DNA from: Chionis minor
Taxonomy: Eukaryota; Chordata; Aves; Charadriiformes; Chionididae
Direction: 5' to 3'
Assembly: GCA_013398295.1 (NCBI GenBank)
Contig: VZSF01009844.1
Coordinates: forward strand, 149,525 to 213,524
Length of the DNA: 64,000 nt
The notes beneath the pieces were generated by a model that saw only the letters and a list, made by a program, of their open reading frames with translations, made no database searches and was not told where the DNA came from. Below are positions 1-12,685 of this stretch, one piece after another; the stretch's first letter is position 1; the number at the start of each line of letters is the position of its first letter. The position numbers and the translations under genes were made by a program.

Positions 1-3000
1 GTTGCATAAGCAAGAAAAGAGAAGCTTTTAACAACTGGGGAAAATTCTTCAAAGTTTCTACTTTCAAGTTAGATAGATTTTGAAAACTTCTTTATCTGTT
101 AGCTGTTGTCTGGTCTTTGTCTCTCAAATTTGTGTCCTGGTTTGAGGTGTCACTAAGCGGCGGCTCTAAATCATAGGTTGGATTATACTTGGCACAAGCA
201 AACTGGAGTGGTGAAATAATAGGCTTGTAGGATCTCGTCCTTGCAGTTTTCATGCTAACACGCCCCAAGTGACTTCCTCATCACATGCATCATTACATTA
301 ATGGATCCAAGCGGTTTTGTGTCCCTCTATTGTGTTCCTTGAATATGTCTGCGGCTGAATCCCCACTTCATTGCCGTTTGATTTAATGGGCAATTTCTCT
401 CATTGTATTTGGAAGATGCAGATGCTAATTTGAAAATTCCAGTTTGTATCCAGAAGTGAGAGACATAAATTTATTTCTGTGATAATGAGGTAATGGCCAA
501 TATTTTAGATTCTGTTCTGGACTGCAATGTCTGTTGAGGCTGTACCATCTGCGCTTGTGAAGGTTTGTACCTGGGTTTAGGAGATCCAGCTCTGATGCCT
601 GCGTGCCACAAAATTCTTCTGGTGAAGGCTCTTCATCTCCCAGCACTTTGATCCCTTGTGAAAGCAGGATGAAGGTATTTATTACCAACAACCATTCCTC
701 AATAAGAGTGTTAAGACCCAGCCTCCCACCAGCCCTGTGTGCAAAATCTCACACTGAGTGACTCGCTCTCAGTTGCGATGCCTGAGCCCAGCTCCAAACC
801 AAGTAATAAATAACACTGGGGAAGATGGTGGGATCTGAAACAGAAATTTAGGAGGGCCCGTGTGACCACTTGAATTGAATTGTTTTTCCTCTGCTTTTGC
901 CACCTGGCAAAGCAAAATCAAAACATTTATTAATTGGATTAAGCTGTTTTCCTGAGTCAACACTTTGTCACAAAGTTTGTGTCTGACAGTACGCGGGCAA
1001 GCGCCTGCCGCTGAGCGCTCAGCCAGCCTGCAGCCGTAACCCTGCTCCCGGTCGGAGCGATCGCTGTTCCCCGGGGGCTCCTGCTCCTGAGCCAGGCAGC
1101 ACAGCGGGTCGGGTGGGTGACACGGGCTGGGGTAGCTCTTTCCAAAGTAGGTGCCTGCAGCTCTGCTGTGTCAGCCGAGGCTGTGGACAAGACTGAATTC
1201 AGTCCCCTGGTACCATCTAAGTTGTTGGAGAAGCTGCCAGCCAGGAGCTCCAGAGGTTATGGGGGCAGACTGGGCGCACTGCCCTCCTCCGACGGCGCTG
1301 ATTCCTGCTCTCTGAACGACTGGGCCACCAGGCACCTGGCGTGGCTCTTCTGAAGCACGGCACCTTAGGTTTAGACTAGCGGAATTGATAGCGGTGTAGG
1401 GAAAAAACACCTGGGGCAGGGTGTCGGTGCCCTTAAACCTGCTGCCAGTCCCATTCACCACCTTATGTGGAAGAGTAACGAAGCAGCTCCACAGTCCTGG
1501 TTGGGTCCTCTCCAGTGAGGGTGGCTGCAGCAGGTCCTCTCCCTTAACAGAGCCAAAATCAACACGTGTTGCCACTGGATTCCTCAGCTTGGCTACAGGC
1601 GGGATGGTCAAGAGCGTGTTGGAAGTCTGGGACAGCTTTATAAAACAGATTTGGGCTTTCTTGTGTTTGTAGATTATTTTTTTTCTTTTAATGATAGATA
1701 GCATTCTTAATTGCGGATTGCTCTTTAAGTGATTCCGAAAGGCTGCAGTGATGATTACTAACGCAGTGTCTTAATTGATGTGCTGTTCGGAGTTTTTTAA
1801 ATGGATATTTCCTTGTAGCCACTGGTGTGCCTTTGAGTATTCATCTTAAGGCAGCAACCCCTGGACATCAGCAGGAATATTAGGAAAGTTATGAAAGTAA
1901 TAGAGTAAGAGAAGAAACGCACTTCTTTTATAATTATAACTATTATTTTTTCCTAAAGATGTCATTACTCTTTTCAGGGATATTGCTTTTACTGTCAGTA
2001 ACGGACCCTTGCTGGTAATAAAAGTAAGTGCACGTAGCAGTCTGGTGGAATGAGTGGAGGTGTCCCTGCAGTATGTACAGCACTGCCCTGATGAAAAGGA
2101 AGAGCAACATTGATTTTCAGTTATTTAGTGCAATTTAACACTACGGGCTCGAATTTCCATCCCTCCCTGGTGTATTTTCTCGGTTTATTTACTTTCACTT
2201 TGGTTTCTATTCAATTTATTGGGAGGATGGGCTTGAGAGAGAAAACGTAGTGCTTCAAGTGAGCTGAGAGTACCTGTTCGAGTGAAGGAGAAAGCAAGAG
2301 CAAGGGTGGCAGAGGGCTGCGTCCCTGCTGGGAGCGGTGGCTGTAGTCCCAGCAGAGCCTTGTGCCAGCTGAAGGGCTGGTTTGGGGCTCATGTTGTGTT
2401 CAAGAGCAAAGGAGAAGGGCAGGGCCGTGGGGAGGAGTGACAGCCCTCGCAATTCAGTGGTGAGCGCTCGGTCTTCAGGTGCTTTGTGAGGTGGGCACAC
2501 GGTCAGGGGAGCACCTGGGTGGCTGACGTTGGCCTTACTGAAGGAAAATTAAACATGTTGGCAAAAGGACGATTTTTACTCCCCTCGAGCAGTTGTACAG
2601 GGCATGCAGAAAGTCCTGATTGAAAAGTTTCCTACAGTGAAACTGAAGAAATGGAGTGCAGAGTGGCATGAAATATGTCCGAGTCTCGGGTCCTACCATG
2701 GTTAACTAGGGCAAAGCTCCTTCCACGTGTCCTTGGCGTGAGACTGAAGCCCGGCGGGGACATCGCCGGTTGCTCCAGCTGTGCATGGGCATGGTGCACC
2801 TTTCTGCCTGGGGCTTCCTGGAGCTCCTGTGCTCAGACAGTAAAGAGCAGAGAGCAGACATCACATGCGAGCCCGTGGAAGTAGCTTGGTTGCAGGTAAG
2901 ATCTTGGCACAGACCTACAAGAGACATGGGTCCCATTTGCACCAGGGATGTATCATGAATGTGTCTGTGTCCACTGATCTGCTGAAGAAATGATGACATC

Positions 3001-4536
3001 TGTCATTGCAGCAAACCCCTGTGTCTGCAGGAATCCGTGGGAGGGTTGCCGTTGGCGTGGGTGAGGGTGGAAGGTCAGGCTGAGACGAAGCTGTCACCAC
3101 TGCTGTAGTGACAGTATGAGAAACAACTTGGCAGCTGTAGCTGTAATTGCAGAGAATGCATTAAATTTTTCTGCTATGTTTCCCCACCGCTTTATCTTAT
3201 CACAGTTGCATCTTTGCTCCCAAGGGAAATAATTTATTGCTGTTCTGAAGGTGGTGCTCATTCCTTTTCCTCGGCGCAACTCGTTTGGTGACTGACGGCG
3301 TGTGGGGAGCTTAGGCTTCCCCCGCTCGCTGCCTCGGGGGAGACGGGGGCTCCGCTCCTGCTGCGCCATCGCTGCGTTCTGCAGCCAGCCCTGCCCCAGT
3401 GCTGGCTCTGCTTGGGCACGAGCTGCACTCTCATAGACCCCTGTGTGGTCACAGTGAAACAGATAACGAGCAGAGCCTAAATAAATAGGGCAGTAATTCC
3501 CCCCCATACATTTTCTTGTAAGGCATAACATCTCCGAGACTTCCTTTTGTGGCAGATAATGCAGCTGAGGGGTTTAGAGAGGAGAAGGCCTGAAATTTGA
3601 ACCAAAAAAAAAATCGCTGTTTCTGAGAATTTCCACCAAGAGGGAGGATTAATTCTTTATTGTCTACTATTTTCAGCTTTGCTTATCGTAAGAGAGGTGA
3701 ACACATTGCCTGCCGAAGCCCTGCAGCTAGTGCAGATTTCCTCGCCATGCCGCATTTGCCTCTGCTCCACTGGCACTTGCTTGGATCTGTAGCAAAGATG
3801 TAGGTATTAATTTGCAAAGAAAATACCTCGTATTCCCCCTGATTGACAGCTCAGTGAATGGGCCCTATAGGCACTGTACAAATCTCTTGCCAGCTGCCTA
3901 CAGAACTGTGCTGGCCGCGGTTTGCCCACGAAGGGTTGGCGGCGCAGGCTGCCGGGCAGTGCAAGGCTGAGCAGCACCAGCCTCCGAGTCCCTGGATCTG
4001 GAGATTTCTTCTATTATCAGCCTATTAATTTGCTACGTTGCTGCAATGAAAAGAATTTTATCGCCCATTCTTTCTTATCTTTCAGAGAGTTCAGAGTTTA
4101 GATTGCATTGCTCCGTCACACTTTGCATAAAATGATACTGTTGAATTTTCATCTGCCATCATGACCTTATTTCCTTTCTTTGTGGACCATTTAGTTGCCA
4201 TTTTAGTAAATTCACATCTGGCTGTTTTACTGCAGGGAGACGATCAAAGTCCGACCTGCTGGAGAACACAGGTCCCTGGGGGTGAAGGTCTTTGGGGAAC
4301 AGCAGTCTCTGCTCTCCTGGCCTGTCCCAGCAACCTTATTGGGGGTGTCTTAAAATCTCCCCTGCATAGCCAGAGGGCTGGGAGCAGGTTTCCAGTTTCA
4401 GCGTCCCCCTTTAATCATGCTAGACAATAAATAATTGATAATGAAGGAGTTCATAGTGATAGAGTTGAACTACAGGGCTTAAGTCTTGGTGGGAAGGATA
4501 GGTTGAGGATGTTAGCATGTTACTAGCAGATTTCAG

Positions 4537-4559
4537 TTTTTTTTTTTTTTTAAAAAAAA
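4537..4559. repeat. T15A8 homopolymer junction
   Basis: A run of 15 T followed directly by 8 A. It is self-complementary over 16 bases and likely length-variable. Nothing suggests a function. Confidence 0.9.
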
Positions 4560-5358
4560 GCCTATTTTCCAAATCTCTCAAACTCAGAAAACTCATTACT
4601 TCAAGCAGAAAGGCTGTAGAAGTGGGTGAAGGAATGCTTTGGAACAGTCACATTAACTTGCAAGCATTTTAAAGAGTTATTTTCAGTTCTAGAACTACAT
4701 CAGACGTTTGTTGCGGGGGGCAGGCATGCTCTGCAAGGGCCATCCGCAGCTTTCTGGAAGAACTCCAGGAGCTTCGCGTCGCCTTTGCCTCTTTGGGCTT
4801 GCAGCGGAGCCATGATTGCGTGGTCTTGCTTATGTCTTCTTCCTGAAGACAGACCATCTGGTTCTCTTCTGATCATCTTTCTCCAAGAGACAGTCTGGGG
4901 CCGTGCTGTTTGCTGACGGTCAAGCAGGACGTAGCAGCAGTGTTTTCTGAGTGGAAGCTGTAAAGCGAAGCCTACGGGCAGGAGAAACGCGTTGGGATCG
5001 TGACATCCCCAAAGCAGTCGCTCTGTGGTCAGTTCCAGCGTGCTGGGTGCCAGCGCTCTGTTTTGGGAACAAAAGTTTCTGCAGTCAAATGGTATTTGCT
5101 GCGTGTGAGGGTACCTGTACACAGGCGTGTTTTCCCGTGGTGGTTTTCTATGGTATTTCCCCCACTGAACAGGATCCTCTTGCAAGGGAGAGGGTGCAGC
5201 TTGCTCACACTCTCTCCAATCCGATGCCATCATTGTTTTTTCCTGCCTGCCTTTTTGCAGCAGTTGTGTGGGTGTGCATATACGTGTAGCGCAATGTACA
5301 AGTAGCCACGGCCACAGCCTTTGAGAGTTCAGAGTCGGGCCAGGACGTGGGCGAAGCC

Positions 5359-5390
5359 GGAGGGAGGGAGGGAAGGAAGGAAGGAAGGAG
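5359..5390. repeat. GGAA/GGGA microsatellite
   Basis: Purine-only tetranucleotide run, first GGGA then GGAA units. Confidence 0.9.
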
Positions 5391-5444
5391 CAAATGTGCT
5401 GAAGGCTGAGGCTAACAGCATGTGCCGAGCGAGCCCATTAGCCA

Positions 5445-5460
5445 GTGGGTGGGTGGGTGG
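5445..5460. repeat. GTGG short tandem repeat
   Basis: Four GTGG units in a row. Confidence 0.85.
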
Positions 5461-5964
5461 CTCATGGGGTCAGCTGGGTGATGTAAATAGTGAAATGGCA
5501 ATGAATTAAATGGGTGAGAGAAATGATTTGCTTCAAGGGCGGTGGACTGTAGCGTGGCGGGAGGGGCTGGAGCCGAAATTCCCCCGGCTCCCTGGCGCTG
5601 GAGCCGCTCGCAGCTGCGGTGTGAGGAGCAGCGCTGAGCCCTCGCCTCTTCCCTCAGGGAGCGGAGCAGCCTTTGTGTCCCCGGAGGGGGTGTCGGGTGT
5701 TGCGAGGAGCTGATGGAGAAGAGTGCAGGTGTTGGCTCTGGCCAATGCAAACCTCCTTCTGTTGCTTGGGGGTGTCCATTTCGGACGTGAGCTGCTTTCT
5801 CGCCCAGGTGACATCGCTCCCCTGACCCATGTGGGGCTGCCCAGCGTCTGACCCTCGCTCTCTGCCCAGCCATGATCCGTTTGCTGAGCTAGATTTCATG
5901 TCTGCTGTTGTGTTATCATTTGAGAAAAACAGAACTTATTGTTGTTTAGACAATTACTCTATCA

Positions 5965-6554
5965 CCTGCTGACCCCTCCCCACCTGGGAAGGGGAATCAG
6001 GGAGGAAACAAGGAAACCCAAGGGCTGAAATAGAAACAGATTTAATAGAATAAGACTATATAATTAACATTAATAACACTAAAGAACCAATATTGACCCC
6101 GATACCAGTATAAAATATACAAGGATTATACTCAGCCCATTCTATCCATAGGAAGCCGTGCGCTCCCAGCAGGGGACAGCAGATGTTGTACACTGGGAGC
6201 GCTGCGGCTTCGGGAGGGAGGGAAGGGCTCAGGGGTCCAGCAGTGGGGCAAGTAGTTCTCCGGATCACTGCCATCAAGGGAGAGAGAGCACTTCTGTCGT
6301 GGTTTGGGCAAGCTTTCTAATTTATATGGAATGGTATGGAATAATCCTGTTGGCAGCTGGGGTGAAGGACCAGGTCTTGCTCCTCCTCATCCCTGCACCT
6401 GGAGAGCTCGAAAACACCGAGACCTTGGAACCCACACACCACAGCTGGCTATAAAGTAAATATTTTCATGAATTCGGACACTGAAGTTTTCTAAAAGTGC
6501 AGTTTTTCCAATCATTAGGAGATAAATTAGTCCTGTGTTGCTGAAACCAGGACA
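5965..6554 (-). mobile_element. ERVL-type endogenous retroviral LTR fragment (probably solo)
   Basis: Read on the minus strand, it starts TGTCCTGGTTTCAGC at 6554, the usual opening of a large avian ERVL-type LTR family. Downstream features of that family also appear: a low-complexity AT-rich middle (6040-6120) and a pyrimidine-rich end near 5970. No internal retroviral coding sequence lies on either side, so it is a solo or truncated LTR. The low-coordinate boundary is uncertain. Identification is from memory of repeat consensus sequences, not a search. Confidence 0.6.
6166..6179 (+). promoter_or_regulatory. CTCF-core-like motif inside the LTR
   Basis: CCAGCAGGGGACAG agrees with the CTCF core CCASYAGRKGGCRS at 13 of 14 positions. 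Being inside an LTR, it could be shared by other copies of the family. Weak on its own. Confidence 0.25.
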
Positions 6555-7289
6555 CATTTTCAACAGTTTCTTTGTCACGGTTGATTTTTGCTGCTGCTCT
6601 TTCATAGTACTGTGGTAGAGCCCTCTTGAGGTCGACACAAACATGACTCTTATCCAGCAAAACTCGCCAAACCTCAGGGCAAAACTGTGGTTTTATTATT
6701 CTCCCCAGGACTCCTTGCTGTTACCTGTCTTCTAGCTTTTGGTTGTAGCTTTGCATAAAGCTCAGTGGTGTGGTGTTTGCATGCGAGCTGTGGACACGCG
6801 CTCTGTGGGGTGCAGGGAGGGTATGTCCATGTCTCAAGTGCAACAGCAGCTTGGCTGAGGCCGGAGGCTGAGATCCTCCACTTGGCCTGATCCTTCCTGG
6901 AGACATGTCAGGATCCTGAGGAAGGTGTTGTCCTCCTCCTGCCTGCAGATCCTGAAACTCTTGGAGTTAAACATGGATCTGCAGGTTGTATTCCCCCTTC
7001 CTCGTGTGCTGCTTGCTCTTCTTCACACGCGGGATATTTCCCAGTCCTGGTTTGGGGAGGGCTGTGACAAGTTCCTTGCTCCGGGCTGGGGCTGGTTCCC
7101 CTCCTGCAACGCTGCGAACGGACACAGACACTGTGTTTGTCAGCCTCAGCAGCAGGATTTTTTAAAAAAAGTTTCATTTTAGGGTCAGGTGAAACCCACC
7201 ACATCTTCTGTGATTGAGGTCTGCTGGATTTTGTTAAGTTTGGGGGGTGATTCCTGCTGGTTGGCAGACACCCGTGCTCTCTGCTTTGC

Positions 7290-7560
7290 AGGCTGCGGCT
7301 CCGCAGTGCCCCGTGCAGCTTTTTGGGGCTCAGCACCGCTCAGCCCTGCTCTGCAGCCGCCGGGCTCGTGGAGCTGGAGATCGGCTGGAGATCGGCATGG
7401 CAGCAGGTCTGCGGCGCCTTCGGGAAGGAACCGCGTGGGGGAATGCGGCGGGGAGGCTGCGGAGTGAGTGCCGGCACTACGGCGGCTGTGTTTGGATTAG
7501 TGACTCTGCCGTGCTTCCTGCAGCCCACGCAGGCTCCCGCAGGAGCGGGAGTGTTGTGCT
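7290..7560. promoter_or_regulatory. CpG-rich patch
   Basis: About 20 CpG dinucleotides in about 260 bp of GC-rich sequence. It could be a small unmethylated island or simply GC-rich avian sequence. No coding exon is evident. Confidence 0.25.
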
Positions 7561-10534
7561 GCAGATTTAGCAGCTACCTTTAGGCAGGGAGCAATCACTT
7601 TTTTGGGCTGTGGGTAGAGTCATCAAGCCTTTCTGCATGTCTCATATTCGTTCCCGGTACACTGGCGGTGACTGTGAGCAAAGCCGATGCTTCGGTTGAG
7701 CTTTGCTGCAAATGGTTTCTGACTTCAGATTGGTACAAGCAGATTTGTTTGGGAATTGGACTTTCGAAATGCTGAGCTGCTGCTTTGACCTGGCCAGCCC
7801 TCTGTGAGCCTTGGCCGTGGGTCAGCGCCCCGGTGAATCTGGCACCCGGTGGTGGGGTGCCAAGCAGCAGTTAGAGCACGGAGCACAAACACCGTGGCTC
7901 GGTGGCAGAGTATGTGCTGGCTCCCCGACGGCAGGAGCTGTCAAGAAAAATGTCTCCTCTGTCTAGGAGAGAGGAACGTTTCTGGGGAGCAGGTGGTGAA
8001 GATGTTTAGCAAATGTCAGCTTGAGACCTTGCCATCCTGTGGGCAGAAGTGACATCGCTGAGGAATGTGTTATCCTGTCAGAAAGCAGCAAAAAACCCAC
8101 CAGCTAAATGTTTACGAGAAAGGCAGGCCTTTGCCAAAAGTGGGTGTTTTTCCACCCCTGAGACTCGGGGAGTTGAGAGCTCCTTGGAGCAGCGGGAACC
8201 CTGCTCCTGCACACGCAGAGGCTGAAGGTGGGAGCTGTCGGCACCGGGTGGGCAGGACATCGCCACCCCTCCGGGGCAAGGGCTGCCAGCCTCTGCCGAC
8301 CCCTGAGACCAGGCTCCTACCTTCTTTTCTGGGCTTTTTTTTTTGCTCTGTTGGCTCCTGTCTGGGTTTTAGCAAGAAGCAGCCTCTGAGCTTCCCCCTG
8401 CCCCTGCTCGGGAGCGCGGAGCCTCGCTCCATGGGAGCGGCGGGAGGATCTCGCCTCCTTCCCCTTCTGCACTGGGCAGGGGCGACGTCAGACCAGCAGC
8501 TCCGGTGAGACGCAGATGCCTCCGTCTGATGAGCGAGGCTTGGCCTCGCAACTCCTGTAACTTGGGTTTCGACAGAGCTTGGGTAGCTGGGGCTCAGCCA
8601 GCGCTGCTGTTCGTCGCGGGTGCCGACACGGAATCTCTGTTTTTACCGGAGAGATCAGGCAGCTTGTGCCCCGCTGCAGGCAGAGAGGAAGCGACCGCGC
8701 TCCGTTTGGAGATTGTCTCAAGTCTGCTGGTTCAGCTGAGCTGGTCTCGTAACTCTTTCCGTTAGGACAGCAGCGTCTGGCCAAGCCACGCCGCATTATT
8801 TCTGAAATGCCTTAATCAATCCCCTAGAGCTATTTAATTTTAAAGTGGCTTTCTTACTGCATGCAGTGTGCTGTTTTGGATGTGAGCAAAAAAAGCTTAA
8901 GCAGAAAGGTTTCCTGCAGGCAGGTGCCAAACACAGCTTTTCAAAGCTAAAACACTGTCTGAAACTTTTCCTTTCGCACCAGCTATGGATGCGATTGCGT
9001 GACTGGGAGTGGGGAGAGCTGCAGAGACCAAAAGAAACTCATTTGCCCCATGTCCACGTGTCAACGTGTGAAGCACATAATTACATCTGGGCTAATATCT
9101 CCGTATGGGAGTATTGTTTGAAAATTTTCTAATTTAATAGAATGGGTAGTAATTGGTTATTAGAAGAGAGTTTAATTGAAATAATTGGCATGGACACTAG
9201 TGTGCTAATTTAGTTTGGTATTTATAATGCGCAGTCACAGCGTTTGTTCAAGGACAAGAGAAATGGGTATTAGGTGGTGCCCGTATTTCTCTGCAAGAAG
9301 TTACAGCTGGTCTCTGGGAAGACATTTATGCGAGGAAGCTATTTAGTCAGTGTTCTTGAGCTTGGATTTTGAAGATGGATTTGCTTTATTACAGTTGGAT
9401 GCAATTACACCCACGCTGCTGAGAGTGAAGGCCTTCTCTGACACTTCAGTTCCCACTTTGGGTGACTTGAGATTGGTCTTTCTAGTCATCCAGAGCAGCT
9501 CCACCTCTCTGGCGTGGGGACGTGCCCATTCCTGAGGCGCTCACACACACATACGTGCATGAGTGTGCTCGCCCACGTGCCGGCATGCAGGCAAGAACGG
9601 GGACATTCATCTTCTCTATACACCCTTTCCACCCTGCTTGCCTGGAGTTCCGCCGCCACTTCCAGCTCGGTAAATCGGCACCATGGTGTTTTCCGATATG
9701 GAGAAAAACTCATTCCAGGGTGGAGATCATTTCAGAGCTGTTGTACAGGGATTGCCATGAGCTGGAAGGCTCTGCGGCAGGAGCTAGTAGTCTGTCAGGT
9801 CACTGAAAGTGTTACACGGTGAAGGGATGGTGACAGGAAGCACCATTACATCTCATCAGTCTCTTCCAGAGCTGACATTCAACAATTGTTCCTTTTCATC
9901 TCTCTCCAAAGTGCTTTTAAAGCTCGGTATTGTCACTTTGTTTGGATTCCTCCCACATGGTATCTGCACTTAGAACTGCCCAGTGCTGATGGAGAGGTTG
10001 ATTGCCAGCAGCTATTGTGCTAAAATTGAGAGGAAAAACAATTTCTAGTCAGCTCTTGCTACGGTCTCTAGTGGGAGATGTTTCTTTCTTGCTAAGAACT
10101 TGCAAATGCGTTTTAATGCCAGATGCAGTGCTCTGTGGCTAAGAAATGTTCAGCTGTAGAAATATTTCTGCTTACAGACATGTGCAAAACACACTGCACG
10201 TGTACGAAGGACAGATGCCGACCCAACGGCGCGAGTTAAAAAACCAAAACCCAACAAGTCTGAAAAAGAGCAAAGCTCAGCTACCAAGCCCCAAGGGTTG
10301 TTCTCCAAGCCCAGGGACGTGCCTTGTACAGCGGTGTGAAGGAGTCCCGGCTGGCGGAGCTGCGCAGCAGGTTCGGGTTGAGCCCCAAAGGTTAATTAAG
10401 TAAATCCCAAGCCATCATTTGCATAGCAAGGCTGTGCTGCTGAAGGAAGCCCTGTGCTGGTATGTAGAGGAGAGAAAGTGTCTTCTGCTCCAACGGGGAC
10501 ATGCAGGTTTTTCCAAGAGAAGCTGGTGATGTGC

Positions 10535-10674
10535 TTTGCCCCAGGAAGTGTTTAAAAGTCATGTAGATGTGGTGCTTAGAGACATGGTTTAGTGGTGGAC
10601 CTGGTAGAGTAGGATCAATGGTTGGACCAGATGATCTTAAAGGTCTTTTCCAACCTAAACGATTCGGTGATTCC
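10535..10674 (+). mobile_element. CR1 LINE, 3'-terminal fragment
   Basis: It shows the hallmark CR1 3' end. A TGGTGCTTAGAGACATGG-like segment is followed by GGTTGGACCAGATGATCTTA and the terminal ATTCTATG-type repeats, here GATTCGGTGATTCC. It is 5'-truncated, as most CR1 copies are, and non-coding. Confidence 0.9.
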
Positions 10675-12665
10675 AGGAAGGCATCCAGCTTTGGATGTAA
10701 GGGGCAGTTTGTTTGCCGTGTAAGCGTGCTGAGGCAGGTGGCTCTATGCTGGCTGTGGCTTTGCCCTGCTGGATCAAGTTGGTGTTTGCACCCCCAGGGT
10801 TTGCTTTCCTGCCTTGGGGGGCTGTTACTGAGCTCCCGAGGGACTGCTGTGCTTCAGAGGCAGCAAGTTAGGGGAGCATGGATTGGGGTTTTAGCGGGAG
10901 GGAGGAGCCAAAGGAGGGATGTTCATCTCTCTTGCAGGGAATTGTGAAAGACTGAGATGAAACGCAGGTCTAGATGAGTCCTGTGCACTTTTCCAGTGTT
11001 GTGGGTGCTTTGTTTTGTGCCGGTGTGATCCCCCATTCCCTTTTGAAGGAGGATGATTCATGAGAGGCACAGCGGGTGCTGCTGATCCAGCATGTATTAG
11101 TGAGCACAGGAGAGCGCCGAGATCCTCTTTGGGGCCCAGTGGCTGCTTTTCTTGAGCAACTTTTGAGAGCTGGAACAATTATCCCACCTTTAAGGCCTTT
11201 TTTCCCCTCTAAGCTGCCCTGTTTCCCACTATCAGACCTTCGGGAGAGAAAGGAGTACAACTGAACCTGCTGCTGCAGATATTAACACAATCATGGTATA
11301 ATTTAATCTTCATCCCATTAAACGCCCTTAATAATCAGAGAGTTTCTCACTTGGTTTAATGGACTCTCTTCCAGATGAGGAGGCTGCAAGACCAGGCACT
11401 TGTTAGAAATGTCTGTTTATTAAACAATCTTTCTTCCTAAAAGCTTCTGCCTGGCCAGAATTAATATAAATGGAGAGGGTGGTGTTTGCAATTCAATCTT
11501 TAAGGAGACACCGTGTAAAAAAAAAATGAGCCCTATTCCTTTTTATTTTTGTGTCTTTTTATATGAGAGATGAGAACAGGCCAAGACATTTTTTTGAAGC
11601 GTGCTTTTTGCTTTAAATGTATGAGGCAGTTGAGACATGGCATCCGTGAAATAGCATCTGCTGTCAGACCGGCTCCTGGAGCGGATATTCCCTTCCCAAC
11701 AGATGATTTGGTCATGGGAGTTGAACCAGAAGCTGACAAACAGATGAGACCAATGATGTGTAATAACCTGACTTAAAATCCTTTTCTGTGCCTTTAGTTC
11801 ACCTTTTGCTCTTGACCAGGGATGCTCAGCAGAAGGCAGCGCAGCTCTTGCATGTCTACTGCAGCGCTTGTCTCCTTTGGGGAGAATTTCAAAGTTTTTT
11901 GTACAGAGGAGGCCTCTGGAACCTCGTACATCAGGGCCATGGTGTCAGTCATCTGCACGTTTTACTTATTTATTTCAGAGTACACAAAGTGTGTGGGTGC
12001 CCAAGATGGTAAAAGACCTTCACCGTTGAGCAAATGCTGTTTTAAGGCCTTCAGGAACGTGGTGCCTGTTGGTGGTGGGGGTTTGCATGGCCGGAGCAGG
12101 GCACAGGAACCCTTTCCTTCCCTCCTAATGTCTTGATGCTGAGCCCTGCGTTTGCCTGAATGGGGAAATCGAGAGACGCCGTTTGTCGGATCCCCGACGG
12201 CGTTTGGGGGCAGCATGAGCTTTGACTTGGGCATTGCACATCCCCTGGCTGGCAGGGACTCCTATCGCACGGCGGAACTTTCAGCCACAGCACGCTATTG
12301 ACTGGTAAGCAAATTTTTTCTCATTGAAGTTAAAATAAGAAACGTACTTGAAGATCAATGGTCTGGCACAACCCCTTGTTCTAGTCCCTCCTACGCACCA
12401 TGATGAGGCTGTCGTAGGCTCCATGGAGTTCATGCCTCATTTCTGCAGCACATTGTGAATTTCTCTTTATGCGGACTTGCCATTTTCTTTATCTTACATA
12501 ATGTATTACAAAATGAATGGTGTCAGAAACGGAAAATGTGTGGCAAATGGTACCTAGCATCATCCAGTGACCCTGGGGAGGGACGAAAATTTTATTATCA
12601 TGAGACGTAATTGGCAGAGCTGATGGAGAGCCCCAAAGCCCGAGTTTCTCCTTTGAAGATTCATC

Positions 12666-12685
12666 TTTTTTTTTTAAAAAAAAAA
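12666..12685. repeat. T10A10 perfect palindrome
   Basis: Ten T followed by ten A, a perfect inverted repeat. Likely a mutational by-product. Confidence 0.9.

Larger units (their letters stand above)
1..5900. other. Non-coding sequence upstream of KCNT1, no gene recognised
   Basis: No open frame resembles a known protein family, and I see no conserved exon with paired splice sites. The only notable items are a T15A8 run at 4537-4559, a GGAA run at 5359-5390 and a GTGG run at 5445-5460. It may be intergenic or belong to the first intron of a KCNT1 isoform starting farther upstream. Confidence 0.6.

Noticed and set aside
12666..12685. T10A10 inverted repeat as a terminator hairpin
   Set aside because: Intrinsic terminators are bacterial; in this vertebrate context it is a simple repeat.
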